The notes: generated from the sequence alone by a model not told the origin. A stretch of DNA of 64,000 nucleotides from Clusia tigrina (GCA_920105625.2 OV050030.1:105989698-106053697); one strand, 5' to 3'. Positions 42,601 to 53,028 are shown, counted from the first letter of the stretch. Numbers and translations: made by a program.

Positions 42601-42741
42601 GGGCCATACCGGATAGACACCTTCACCTCCCCAGTCATTGTCAAGATGAAACGTGAAGGAACCAAGGAGACAAAGACAGCGCATATTAGCGAGCTGAAAC
42701 CATTCTGCGCGCCAGGTGGCATCACAGCATACGCTAACTAA
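39586..42741 (+). CDS. pol: Pol polyprotein, B unit 2
   Basis: Same domain order and catalytic motifs as unit 1, with the frame open from 39586 to 42741. One noticed protein difference lies in the integrase zinc domain: Lys instead of Ile at residue 630 (numbered from ATG 39838), next to the zinc ligand H623. A hydrophobic residue is usual there, so unit 2 may be the weaker copy. Confidence 0.94.
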   Translation, partial: DGRGKRAGLPPATRHGAAHGQQASNAVSALRYDGQRICAAVTIGTENITATLDTGATRSFISERLISHLGATTGRVNSTYTRARMADGRTRDITQGFVTCVKLGGKVCQLELLSMPDSTDDLLLGLDFMTQQGLSMTCGGQEIQLGPKTDGVQSQVTASCTTIRHEAATDESRIKLFLATELAKFTDGPNVTNITSHKIVMRDDRPIKQRYYPRNPAQQEIFGAEVDELIAKGCIEPSHSPHSAPIVLVRKRDGKWRLCIDYRQLNARSIPDAYPLPRIQHILDRLREAKYISSLDLKNGYWQIPMEEHSKQYTAFTVPGRGLFQWRVMPFGLHSAPATFQRALDQVIGHDMEPHAFAYLDDIIVTGRDLEEHMRNLQEVFRRLREANLKLNLEKCAFFRKELKYLGHVVSDKGIHTDPDKIAAIRELQPPENIRQLRRCLGIASWYRRFVPDFAKAVHPLTMLLKKGKHFRWGTEQQEAFELLKQRLTEAPILACPDFSQKFTLQTDASDYGLGAVLTQEIEGAERVIAYASRHLNGAELNYSPTEKECLAIIWGIRKMRPYLEGYHFTVITDHLSLKWLNSIESPSGRIARWALELQQHSFEVQYRKGKLNVLADALSRQPVEAACTVTVQDQAEQNCKWWLKRKGEILANPAKFSDYTLENGQLYRHIPNRKGDEDCTPWKLCVPRPLRVRILQENHDAPTAGHLGIRKTKARVANRYYWPGLFRDTSRYVRQCTLCQKYKPSQQQPAGEMLTQIPLEPWAILCADFVGPLPRSKHGNTMVLVFHDKFSKWTEMAPLRKATTETLQRAFRERIIARFGVPKVLVTDNGSQFSSKSFQRFVEDYGIKHQFTAPYTPQENAAERANRTVKTMIAQYAGKQQQKWDDLLPELTLAINTSVSETTGYSPAFLIQGREPRRPGALYDETTPGTGQRKQTPNERAELLKEAYTLVTRNLERAAQDQRRHYNLRRRPWKPEVGQLVLAKQHHLSKAIDHFAAKLAPRYDGPYRIDTFTSPVIVKMKREGTKETKTAHISELKPFCAPGGITAYAN
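39595..39656 (+). promoter_or_regulatory. -1 ribosomal frameshift signal, B unit 2
   Basis: GGGAAAC at 39595-39601 with the same spacer, stem and pseudoknot partners as unit 1 (offset 6062). Confidence 0.85.
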
Positions 42742-42869
42742 CAAACGCAGCTGACGAGAACAGTGTACACAACGGAAAGGAATCCGATTCCAGCGAGGAT
42801 CATGCAAAATCATCACCCTCTGGCAGGGTAAGGTGACCATTTTCCATCGGCCGCAAAGTAGGGAGGACA

Positions 42870-44409
42870 TGTGAGGAGCAAATTTTAGGCGTAAATTTGC
42901 CCCTACATATTTAGTTTTGCCATAACGCCCCAAACCTGTATATTTAAAATAGGGGCCAAGTGCTTAAACAACCAACCCTAAAATATATACGTTAATAGTC
43001 CTAAGACTTTGGCACCTCCCACTTTCATTGCTAAAACCACACACACAACCGCCATCATATTTAGTGCAGCAGCCATCATGCAAGTGAGTCTAAGACTCCT
43101 CCCACCATAGTAATGCTACCAACAACAAGTGTTATACTCTGCATTGGGAGGACAGAAGACACAGCCACAATTAAGTCAGACAGTGGAACCCTGTGATAAG
43201 CGACGAAAAAACATGCAACGAAGTCAACAACGCAAGATAACACAGGAGAAAATCACACAAACAATTGTGCAACCGGCTGACCACAGCTAAAATAATATAA
43301 AATTACAACAACAGTGCCTAAAGCAATGCTAGAATTTTACAAGAGATCGCGACAGAAGTTGCCGACTGCGTTAGTTCGGAAAATAACCCACTAACAACAC
43401 CCAAAAACGAAGGCCAAACACAAAGTGGAACACGACAGACCGATCGCTAAGCACACCAACAGACCGGACAAAGCATAAAGAGGAGAAGCAAAAAATTAAA
43501 TATCCAATATTTAATATTTTAAATATTTTATGCCAGCGATATAAAATATCAACAAACTACAGTTCCCGCACAACAACAACGATTGGATGATCTACGCTAA
43601 ACCTGGAGCATAAAAGCAGGAGCAACTGGCAACCCAGGGTCTTTCTTTCTTTCGGCATCAGGTAGACGAGACGCTCTTTCTTTATTTCGGCATCAGGCAG
43701 ACCAGACGCATCGTACTAAACCAAGTTATACACATTGACAAACGCAACAGAAGCTAGGGGAATCTAGAGGAGATTATGGTTTTTAATCGATTCTCTGCTA
43801 GAAACCCACATTGACAAACGCAACAGAAGCTAGGGGAATCTAGAGGAGATTATGGTTTTTAATCGATTCTCTGCTAGAAACCCACATTGACAAACGCAAC
43901 AGAAGCTAGGGGAATCTAGAGGAGATTATGGTTTTTAATCGATTCTCTGCTAGAAACCCACATTGACAAACGCAACAGAAGCTAGGGGAATCTAGAGGAG
44001 ATTATGGTTTTTAATCGATTCTCTGCTAGAAACCCACATTGACAAACGCAACAGAAGCTAGGGGAATCTAGAGGAGATTATGGTTTTTAATCGATTCTCT
44101 GCTAGAAACCCACATTGACAAACGCAACAGAAGCTAGGGGAATCTAGAGGAGATTATGGTTTTTAATCGATTCTCTGCTAGAAACCCACATTGACAAACG
44201 CAACAGAAGCTAGGGGGACATATAGTTCAACTGTGTCCGTATTTAAGATTAGTAAAATAATTGTATCAAGTAGTTAGCCTTTTTTTTAAAATTAATAAAT
44301 AAATAAAATAATTAAATCAACGTAAACAAGCCTTGAATACTTTAGAGATTTTCTGTAAACGACTCCTGGCAATCCGGCGAGCTTACCCCGGCGAAAACGA
44401 GTCGTTACA
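42870..44409 (+). repeat. Family B LTR, 3' copy, 1540 bp
   Basis: The start palindrome is intact. The second hairpin repeat has the normal GATTCTCTG, unlike the other two copies. It ends GTCGTTACA at 44409, followed by the right AGGA. Confidence 0.95.
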
Positions 44410-44413
44410 AGGA
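44410..44413 (+). other. Target-site duplication AGGA, right copy
   Basis: Matches 30742-30745. The sequence after it continues the interrupted A LTR (AATAAGTAGTAATTTTG). Confidence 0.93.
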
Positions 44414-44535
44414 AATAAGTAGTAATTTTGAAAATAAATAAAAACACTTATTAAAACTCATCCAACTGCAAAAAATTTCTGTAAGCGACCCTGGAACCCG
44501 CTGAGTTTTTACCCCAGCGAAAACGAGTCGTTACA
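44414..44535 (+). repeat. LTR8 (family A), 3' part
   Basis: The last 122 bp of LTR8: polyadenylation-type AATAAATAAA, then U5 to GTCGTTACA. It is followed by an intact primer-binding site at 44537-44554. Confidence 0.93.
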
Positions 44536-44743
44536 GTGGCGCCCGAGCAGGGACTTTCAAAAGAAATTCAACGCATCTAATTTTAAACAGAAGTTCACTT
44601 ATAGAACTCCTAGGAAATACATTCACAGAGCGATAAAGAACTACGTCGATATACGCAGTCACGCAGAGGAGTGCCGAATTAGCACCAGCTTAAAACACAC
44701 GCACACACCCATTGTCTTCATCATCATCTAAGACGAGCACGGG

Positions 44744-45742
44744 ATGGTGAAAACAAGTTGGTTGTGTTTGCTACACAAGGAGGAGCTGGTGATTTTTGCC
44801 GAAGAATTCGGTTTGGAGGCTACAGGTACCGCGGAGGAACTGCGTAAGCGACTATCAGAGTTCTTCACTGAGACAGACCTGATTCAAGATCAGCAAAACC
44901 GTCTAGAGAAGCTACAATCCATGTACGTTAGGAGCACGTCACCAAGGCTGGCTACGTCCATAGTTACCAGCGAAACGCTGGAAGTGGACAAGCCAGGAAC
45001 ATTCACAGGTACAATACCAAAGGCATGGGATACAGAGTTTCGGAGAACATCACAGCATCACTCTGTGTCACCAACAGGCGTGGAACAAACGCAAAGCGTA
45101 GCTGCACCATACGCAGTCATCGTTGACCAGGTGAGGAAGTGATCTCTCAACTTTGACGGAGGGCGTGATCCGTTAGCATTTATAGAGCGAGTCGAGGAAT
45201 TAGCAGAAGTGTACGACATAAATAAGAATTTCCTCCCGCGCACTATGCCAGAACTGTTGAGGGAGCGCGCACTTATGTGGTACAGGAACAATAATCGTGC
45301 GTGGCGCGATTCGACCTCGTACAGGAGAGACTTTCTTAAGTTCTTCCTACCGGCTCGCTACATGGAGAAACTCGAAGACCAGATTCGACAGCGTTACCAG
45401 AGACCTAGAGAAGCGTTCAAGCAGTATGTGGTCGAACTGCAGAATCTCATGCGGCAAGTGGATTATTCAGAGGAGCAGAAACTGGAAAGAATCTTCCAGA
45501 ACAGCCTGCCACAGTTCCAGTTATACGTGCGCCGTAGAGATTTCGAATCGCTACAAGAGCTGGTACAGATGACCGAAGATTTGGAGTGCATTCGGGGAGA
45601 AGGCGAACTACTAACAATGCCAACCACAGAACGGAGAAGAGAGCAAGGTCCACCACGAGAGGTACGGAACCGTCAGGTGACGCTAGAGAGCAGAGCGACA
45701 CTCATACAGCCTGCAGGCGTTGTGGCCAAAATGGTCATATAG
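44744..45742 (+). pseudogene. gag: gag of unit A9, premature stop at codon 133
   Basis: TGG is changed to TGA at 45140-45142, at the start of the capsid domain. The rest of the frame is open to 45742. Confidence 0.92.
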
Positions 45743-46523
45743 CTCGCCAATGTCGCAACGCGCAGATATTGGTTTGTTGGGAGTGCGGGCGTAGGGAAGT
45801 GAGGACGATCGAGTGCTGCAAGCAGAGAGCACCACAAAACCGAAGACTACAGTCAGAAGCACAGCACAGATCAGAACAGCGGCAACAAACCTCACAATTG
45901 GAAAAAGCATTACACTGTGTCGGGCAACGAATCTGCGCCACCGTTTCCATAGGCACAGAAACCATCACCGCGACACTGGATACAGGTGCAACTAACAGTT
46001 TTGTGAGCAGAGAGCTAGTACGAAAGCTACGCGCTTCCACCAGCAAATTGGGAAAATCCCATACTAGAGTGCGTATGGCAGACGGCAGTAGTAGGACAGT
46101 CAGAGAGACGTGTGTGACGAATGTAAAGCTTGGAGAGAAGGCACGCAATCTAGAGCTACTGGTCATGCCGGACTCCAGTGATGATGTGCTCCTGGGAATA
46201 ACTTCATGACAAGCCTGGGAACAACATTGAAATGCGGTGATCAGGAGATCACATTGGGACCTCATAACAGTTGCGTGCAGCCCCGAGAAATTGCAACGTG
46301 CACGACAATTCGTGTTGAGAATCTCCCTCATTTCAATGCATCCCATTTCAAGAAGCACACCAACGTCAGAAATTCTAAGCAACAGACGCACAGCAAAGAA
46401 TACACAGAAAAGCAACGCATTCGAAAACACACACCACTAGGAACAAATATGAGTCACGCAACGAATTCACCTGCCACGGACTATGCCGAGCGAAAGTGGA
46501 CAACGTATCCCACAAAGGCATAG
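45538..46523 (+). pseudogene. Nucleocapsid/protease frame, A9, frameshifted
   Basis: A missing G near 46200 (GGAATAACTT, others GGAATAGACTT) breaks the frame after the LDTGAT active site. A stop follows at 46207-46209. The remaining protease frame runs to 46523. Confidence 0.88.
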
Positions 46524-47170
46524 AGAGAAGGACTTCCCAGGAATCAACACATGGACGTCGGAAAAAGGACGCGAGCGCACCCCAGAGCAAGAAGGTCGCA
46601 CACCGAAGGCGACCCACCATCAGAGCAATCAGCGTACCTACTAGGTCAACACCAGTGAGAAACAGCCGAGACATACCACGTAGACGCTACGACAGATCAA
46701 GGGACAACCAGGGTGCAATCGAGTGCACCAACAACAGCAGAAGCGACGACAAGAGAGACAAACGTAACTCCAAAAGCCACCACAGCAAACGAATTAAACA
46801 ATGGAACGGGGCTCCATGGAGAACGCCAACAGAGAAACGGATGCCAATCACAGGCGACTCAGCGATACGATTGAAGTCATACACATCCGACAGTGAAAAA
46901 CCAGAGAAGACTAAACGTAAACACACGGGGACACCGCCAACACTGAATGCCACATCCGGGGAAGACCTCCACTTCCACAACGTAGCCGAACTCAGGGGAC
47001 CCAAGGCAGATGGCTTACCAGCGACACTACTGGTAGATACGATAGCCACTCACAAGGAGAGCCAAGCCAAGAGGAAACGCCTGCGCTTTCAACGACCTCC
47101 GTACCGAGTAGTACTATACCGCGGAGAAGCATCCATTATCGTCCGTCCGCAAAGTAGGGAGGAAGTGTGA
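46496..47170 (+). CDS. Basic tail frame, A9
   Basis: Intact 224-codon basic frame with a few substitutions (LVDTIATHKES; VRPQS near the end). Confidence 0.58.
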   Translation: MDNVSHKGIERRTSQESTHGRRKKDASAPQSKKVAHRRRPTIRAISVPTRSTPVRNSRDIPRRRYDRSRDNQGAIECTNNSRSDDKRDKRNSKSHHSKRIKQWNGAPWRTPTEKRMPITGDSAIRLKSYTSDSEKPEKTKRKHTGTPPTLNATSGEDLHFHNVAELRGPKADGLPATLLVDTIATHKESQAKRKRLRFQRPPYRVVLYRGEASIIVRPQSREEV

Positions 47171-48566
47171 CGACGGAAAATACTACAAGTATTTTCCGCA
47201 CACAGAATTCATACACAGCATGCAACATCACACAGCCTAACAAAAAGTAACCACCTCCCATGCTAAATGCAACAACAAAGACAGCATACAAGTATAACAA
47301 AACATTTACGCACAGACGATCTGACCAATTAGCGTTAAGGTTTTAATGAACTCAGAAACGTAATGTGTTATACTGAACACTACAGCGACCAAAGGCGGAA
47401 CACGGAGAAAAACGAGAGAGAAACACACAAAGCATTCAGCAGGCGGAGTACAAATAAATATGTATAACAACAACAACAACAACAGTACAGCGTCCGAAGG
47501 CGGAACACGGAGAAACAGAAACACGCCAACCGATCGCAAGCGCAAAGCAGTAAACAGGCGGAGTACAAATAAATATTTATCGCAACAACAACAACAACAC
47601 TACAACGATCGAAGGCGGAACACACAGAAACACGAAAGAGCACCACACACACGCTAACCGATCGCACACGCAAAGCAGTAAGCAGGCAGAGTGCAAATCA
47701 ATCTCTGCAACAACAACAACACTACAGCGACCGAAGGCGGGGCACGATCGTAAACACAGAGCAGTAAGCAGGCGGAGTGCGAACAAATATTTCAACAACA
47801 ACAACACTATAGCGACCGAAGGCGAAACACAGAGGAAAACAAGAGCGCACCACACACACGCTAACCGATCGCAAACGCAAAGCTGTAAACAGGCAGAGTA
47901 CGAAGAAATGTTTCTACAACAACAACAACACGACAACTAACAGCAGCGATGAGGCCACACTACTGCATGCAACAGCTATGCTGGACAACTAGAGGTATTA
48001 CAACAAGGTGGTTAACCAGCAGAAGTTGAAGGTGGCCTAAGGACAAACTGGACCACAATAACAACAAGCACTGATCCCATGGCAAGCTTTCGCTATATAA
48101 GCGGAGTGAACCAGACAGTGAGTCACTTTGATCCAGCATCGTTCAGTAAGTACACAACGCACCAAGCTTCGTAGTTATTTTGACTATTAACAATAAATAA
48201 AACGCAGACAGAGCCAGGAGTTTATGGTTTTGACCGACTCTCCCTGGGACACATACGCAAAACAGACACAGCCAGGAGTTTATTGTTTTGACCGACTCTC
48301 CCTGGGACACATACGCAACACAGACAGAGCCAGGAGTTTATGGTTTTGACCGACTCTCCCTGGGACACTAGTACAAACCACGGACACTACCACGAGCACA
48401 CAGAGTAGGGTAGTAATTACATATAATTATATATATGTATAGGAAATAAGTAGTAATTTTGAAAATAAATAAAAACACTTATTAAAACTCATACAACTGC
48501 AATAAATTTCTGTAAGCGACCCTGGAACCCGCTGAGTTTTTACCCCAGCGAAAACGAGTCGTTACA
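47166..48566 (+). repeat. LTR9 (family A), 1401 bp, long form with promoter segment
   Basis: CAA run of 5 and three hairpin repeats. It contains a 197-bp segment (47990-48186) missing from LTR1 to LTR8, which carries TATATAAG and an initiator. An intact primer-binding site follows at 48568-48585. Confidence 0.93.
48094..48128 (+). promoter_or_regulatory. Core promoter of family A LTR9: TATA box and initiator
   Basis: TATATAAG at 48094-48101. TCACTT at 48123-48128 puts its A (48125) 31 bases after the first T of the TATA box, the usual TATA-to-start spacing. The CAGACAGTGAGTC sequence in between is partly conserved in the C LTR (CAGACAGTAGGTC on its sense strand), which supports homology. A TTCAGT at 48144 or nearby is an alternative start. 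Confidence 0.72.
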
Positions 48567-51198
48567 GTGGCGCCCGAGCAGGGACTTTCAAAAGAAATTC
48601 AACGCATCTAATTTTAAACAGAAGTTCACTTATAGAACTCCTAGGAAATACATTCACAGAGCGATAAAGAACTACGTCGATATACGCAGTCACGCAGAGG
48701 AGTGCCGAATTAGCACCAGCTTAAAACACACGCACACACCCATTGTCTTCATCATCATCTAAGACGAGCACGGGATGGTGAAAACAAGTTGGTTGTGTTT
48801 GCTACACAAGGAGGAGCTGGTGATTTTTGCCGAAGAATTCGGTGTGGAGGCTACAGGTACCGCGGAGGAACTCCGTAAGCGACTATCAGAGTTCTTCACT
48901 GAGACAGACCTGACTCAAGATCAGCAAAACCGTCTAGAGAAGCTACAATCCATGTACGTTAGGAGCACGTCACCAAGGCTGGCTACGTCCATAGTTACCC
49001 GCGAAACGCTGGAAGTGGACAGGCCAGGAACATTCACAGGTGGAATACCAAAGGCATGGAATACAGAGTTTCGGAGAACATCACAGCATCACTCTGTGTC
49101 ACCAACAGGCGTGGAACAAACGCACAGCGTAGCTGCACCATACGCAGTCATCGTTGACCAGGTGAGGAAGTGGTCTCTCAACTTTGACGGAGGGCGTGAT
49201 CCGTTAGCATTTATAGAGCGAGTCGAGGAATTAGCAGAAGTGTACGACATAAATAAGAATTTCCTCCCGCGTACTATGCCAGAACTGTTGAGGGAGCGCG
49301 CACTTATGTGGTACAGGAACAATAATCGTGCGTGGCGCGATTGGACCTCGTACAGGAGAGACTTTCCTTAGTTCTTCCTACCGGCCCGCTACATGGAGAA
49401 ACTCGAAGACCAGATTCGACAGCGTTACCAGAGACCTAGAGAAGCGTTCAAGCAGTATGTGGTCGAACTGCAGAATCTCATGCGGCAAGTGGATTATTCA
49501 GAGGAGCAGAAACTGGAAAGAATCTTCCAGAACAGCCTGCCACAGTTCCAGTTATACGTGCGCCGTAGAGATTTCGAATCGCTACAAGAGCTGGTAGAGA
49601 TGGCCGAAGATTTGGAGTGCATTCGGCGAGAAGGCGAACTACTAACAATGCCAACCACAGAACGGAGAAGAGAGCAAGGTCCACCATGAGAGGTACGGAA
49701 CCGTCAGGTGACGCTAGAGAGCAGAGCGACACTCATACAGCCAGCAGGCGTTGTGGCCAAAATGGTCATATAGCTCGCCAATGTCGCAACGCGCAGATAT
49801 TGTTTTGTTGGGAGTGCGGGCGTAGGGAAGTGAGGACGATCGAGTGCTGCAAGCAGAGAGCACCACAAAACCGAAGACTACAGTCAGAAGCACAGCACAG
49901 ATCAGAACAGCGGCAACAAACCTCACAATTGGAAAAAGCATTGCACTGTGTCGGGCAACGAATCTGCGCCACCGTTTCCATAGGCACAGAAACCATCACC
50001 GCGACACTGGATACAGGTGCAACTAACAGTTTTGTGAGCAGAGAGCTAGTACGAAAGCTACGCGCTTCCACCAGCAAATTGGGAAAATCCCATACTAGAG
50101 TGCGTATGGCAGACGGCAGTAGTAGGACAGTCAGAGAGACGTGTGTGACGAATGTAAGGCTTGGAGAGAAGGCATGCAATCTAGAGCTACTGGTCATGCC
50201 GGACTCCAGTAATGATCTGCTCCTGGGAATAGACTTCATGACAAGCCTGGGAACAACATTGAAATGCGGTGATCAGGAGATCATATTGGGACCTCATAAC
50301 AGTTGCGTGCAGCCCCGAGAAATTGCAACGTGCACGACAATTCGTGTTGAGAATCTCCCTCATTTCAATGCATCCCATTTCAAGAAGCACACCAACGTCA
50401 GAAATTCTAAGCAACAGACGCACAGCAAAGAATACACAGAAAAGCAACGCATTCGAAAACACACACCACTAGGAACAAATATGAGTCATGCAAACGAATT
50501 CACCTGCCACGGACTATGCCGAGCGAAAGTGGACAACGTATCCCACAAAGGCATAGAGAGAAGGACTTCCCAGGAATCAACACATGGACGTCGGAAAAAG
50601 GACGCGAGCGCACCCCAGAGCAAGAAGGTCGCACACCGAAGGCGACCCACCATCAGAGCAATCAGCGCACCTACTAGGTCAACACCAGTGAGAAACAGCC
50701 GAGACATACCACGTAGACGCTACGACAGATCAAGGGATAACCAGGGTGCAATCGAGTGCACCAACAACAGCAGAAGCGACGACAAGAGAGACAAACGTAA
50801 CTCCAAAAGCCACCACAGCAAACGAATTAAACAATGGAACGGGGCTCCATGGAGAACGCCAACAGAGAAACGGATGCCAATCACAGGCGACTCAGCGATA
50901 CGATTGAAGTCATACACATCCGACAGTGAAAAACCAGAGAAGACTAAACGTAAACACACGGGGACACCGCCAACATTGAATGCCACATCCGGGGAAGACC
51001 TCCACTTCCACAACGTAGCCGAACTCAGGGGACCCAAGGCAGATGGCTTACCAGCGACACTACTGGTAGATACGATAGCCACTCACAAGGAGAGCCAAGC
51101 CAAGAGGAAACGCCTGCGCTTTCAACGACCTCCGTACCGAGTAGTACTATACCGCGGAGAAGCATCCATTATCTTCCGTCCGCAAAGTAGGGAGGAAG
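48567..51198 (+). mobile_element. Family A unit A10, internal region
   Basis: Complete internal region. Gag has two stops. NC, protease and tail form one 528-codon frame. It is almost identical to A11 at offset 5995 (upstream of the A11 deletion). Confidence 0.93.
48775..49773 (+). pseudogene. gag: gag of unit A10, stop at codon 199
   Basis: CTTAAG is changed to CCTTAG, so the frame ends at TAG 49369-49371. A second stop is TGA 49687-49689 (CGA in A11). Several N-terminal substitutions (GVEATGT) are shared with A11. Confidence 0.92.
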
Positions 51199-51203
51199 TG
51201 TGA
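49569..51203 (+). CDS. Fused nucleocapsid-protease-basic tail frame, A10
   Basis: A single open frame from the zinc knuckle region through LDTGAT and the Lys/Arg-rich tail to the LTR; 528 codons if counted from GTG 49617. One extra A near 50490 (CATGCAAACG, others CACGCAACG) keeps the frame, which A1-A9 lose. This suggests that the tail was originally the C-terminal part of the same protein. The first knuckle Cys is Ser here ([10 protein letters not shown]), so nucleic-acid binding may be impaired. Confidence 0.8.
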   Translation, partial: RFRIATRAGRDGRRFGVHSARRRTTNNANHRTEKRARSTMRGTEPSGDAREQSDTHTASRRCGQNGHIARQCRNAQILFCWECGRREVRTIECCKQRAPQNRRLQSEAQHRSEQRQQTSQLEKALHCVGQRICATVSIGTETITATLDTGATNSFVSRELVRKLRASTSKLGKSHTRVRMADGSSRTVRETCVTNVRLGEKACNLELLVMPDSSNDLLLGIDFMTSLGTTLKCGDQEIILGPHNSCVQPREIATCTTIRVENLPHFNASHFKKHTNVRNSKQQTHSKEYTEKQRIRKHTPLGTNMSHANEFTCHGLCRAKVDNVSHKGIERRTSQESTHGRRKKDASAPQSKKVAHRRRPTIRAISAPTRSTPVRNSRDIPRRRYDRSRDNQGAIECTNNSRSDDKRDKRNSKSHHSKRIKQWNGAPWRTPTEKRMPITGDSAIRLKSYTSDSEKPEKTKRKHTGTPPTLNATSGEDLHFHNVAELRGPKADGLPATLLVDTIATHKESQAKRKRLRFQRPPYRVVLYRGEASIIFRPQSREEV

Positions 51204-52110
51204 CGACGGAAAATACTACAAGTATTTTCCGCACACAGAATTCATACACAGCATGCAACATCACACAGCCTAACAAAAAGTAACCACCTCCCATGCTAAA
51301 TGCAACAACAAAGACAGCATACAAGTATAACAAAACATTTACGCACAGACGATCTGACCAATAAGCGTAAAGGTTTTAATGAACTCAGACACGTAAAGTG
51401 TCATACTGAACACTACAGCGACCAAAGGCGGAACACGGAGAAAAACGAGAGAGAAACACACAAAGCATTCAGCAGGCGGAGTACAAATAAATATGTATAA
51501 CAACAACAACAACAGTACAGCGTCCGAAGGCGGAACACGGAGAAACAGAAACACGCCAACCGATCGCAAGCGCAAAGCAGTAAACAGGCGGAGTACAAAT
51601 AAATATTTATCGCAACAACAACAACAACACTACAACGATCGAAGGCGGAACACAGAGAAACACGAAAGAGCACCACACACACGCTAACCGATCGCACACG
51701 CAAAGCAGTAAGCAGGCAGAGTGCAAACCAATCTCTGCAACAACAACAACACTACAGCGACCGAAGGCGGAGCACGATCGTAAACACAGAGCAGTAAGCA
51801 GGCGGAGTGCGAACAAATATTTCAACAACAACAACACTATAGCGATCGAAGGCGAAACACAGAGGAAAACAAGAGCGCACCACACACACGCTAACCGATC
51901 GCAAACGCCAAGCTGTAAACAGGCAGAGTGCAAACCAATCTCTGCAACAATAGCAACACTACAGCGACCGAAGGCGGAGCACGGATGACAACGAGAGCGC
52001 ACCACACATACGCGAGCCGATCGTAAACACAGAGCAGTAAGCAGGCGGAGTGCGGACAGATATTTCAACAACAACACTATCGCGACCGAAGGCGAAACAC
52101 AGAGGAAAAC
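51199..52110 (+). repeat. LTR10 (family A), 5' part, interrupted by the antisense C LTR
   Basis: 912 bp of U3 with the start palindrome, a CAA run of 5 and two more U3 modules than LTR1. It is cut after GAGGAAAAC, where the C LTR begins. Confidence 0.92.
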
Positions 52111-52344
52111 TGTAACGACTCTTTTTTATAGCTGGGGTAAAACTCAGCGGCTCCAGAGGTCGTATACAGAAAAAATATAAAATCCTGCGAGTTAAATTAA
52201 TTTCAACGTCTTTATTTACTACAGTGTTGGCGAGCTCTTGCTCGAAAGAATTTTATTTTCTTAATTCTATGTTTATTTAAATAATTTATTCAATGTGTAC
52301 TTGTTTTCATGTCTCTACGTCCCGGTAAGTGTGTGTGTCTCTGT

Positions 52345-52670
52345 GACTCAGTGGGAGAACGATTAAAAAACCAGAGGCTCTCACTGAGTCCCTATCGTCT
52401 CTGTATGACTTAGTGGGAAAACGATTAAAGAACCAGAGGTTCCCCCTAAGTCCCTAAGTCTCGGTTGCGTATGTGTCTCAGTGATTCAGTGGGAGAACGA
52501 TTAAGAACCAGAGGCTCTCACTGAATCCCTGTAGTCTCTGTTGCGTATGTGTCTCAGTGATTCAGTGGGAGAACGATTAAGAACCAGAGGCTCTCACTGA
52601 ATCCCTGTAGTCTCTGTCTGTCTATGGCTTAGCGAGAAAACGATTAAAAAACCAGATGTTCTCGCTAAAC
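52345..52670 (-). repeat. Family C hairpin repeats, five copies with compensatory stem changes
   Basis: Hairpins at 52345-52390, 52407-52452, 52483-52527, 52559-52603 and 52627-52670. Outer arms are GACTCAG/CTGAGTC, GACTTAG/CTAAGTC, GATTCAG/CTGAATC (twice) and TTAGCGAGAA/TTCTCGCTAA. The loop CGATTAA(AA)ACCAGA is nearly constant. The minus-strand loop reads TCTGGTTTTTTAATCG, matching the A and B loops. Confidence 0.88.
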
Positions 52671-52763
52671 TTTTGTGTTCGTGTTGTTCTTGGTATGGCG
52701 TAGAGCTGTTGTTAGTCAGGATGCTGGTGTTCGACGAAGAGACCTACTGTCTGGGCTACGTGG

Positions 52764-52771
52764 TTTATATA
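52764..52771 (-). promoter_or_regulatory. TATA box of the C LTR
   Basis: TATATAAA on the minus strand, about 90 bp upstream of the hairpin repeats in LTR sense. It is followed by CAGACAGTAGGTC, similar to the A promoter. Deleted in the C fragment at 61377-62325. Confidence 0.6.
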
Positions 52772-53028
52772 GTCCCAGGTCTCAGCGGCTGACACATGTT
52801 GTTGTTCGCAGACCACCGTTGTGTGATTTTACTTCCGTTGGCCAGTAGTCGATTGTTGTTGTTGTGGCAGGCTTGTTGTTGTTGCAGTCAGGCTTGTTGG
52901 TGTTGCCGTCTTTTGCCCTTGGGCCACCTTCAACTTCTGGCGGTCAGCCACCTCGCTCCAACGGTCCCTGGTTAGCCCGTAGTATTGTTGCCTACCAGCA
53001 GCGCTGTCCGGAATCCTGTAGTGTTGTT

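Larger units (their letters stand above)
30746..44409 (+). mobile_element. Family B autonomous Ty3/gypsy retrotransposon, two units sharing the middle LTR
   Basis: LTR-internal-LTR-internal-LTR with an exact 6062-bp period and 1540-bp LTRs at 30746, 36808 and 42870. It carries gag and pol with all enzymatic domains but no envelope gene. Target duplications flank the whole dimer and not each unit. Copies differ by only a few substitutions, so the insertion is young. Confidence 0.96.
44536..47165 (+). mobile_element. Family A unit A9, internal region
   Basis: Complete internal region. Gag has a nonsense mutation and the protease a 1-bp deletion. It shares GACTATGCC, CGTAGACG and CCACCACAG with A6 (3' half), A10 and A11. 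Confidence 0.93.
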
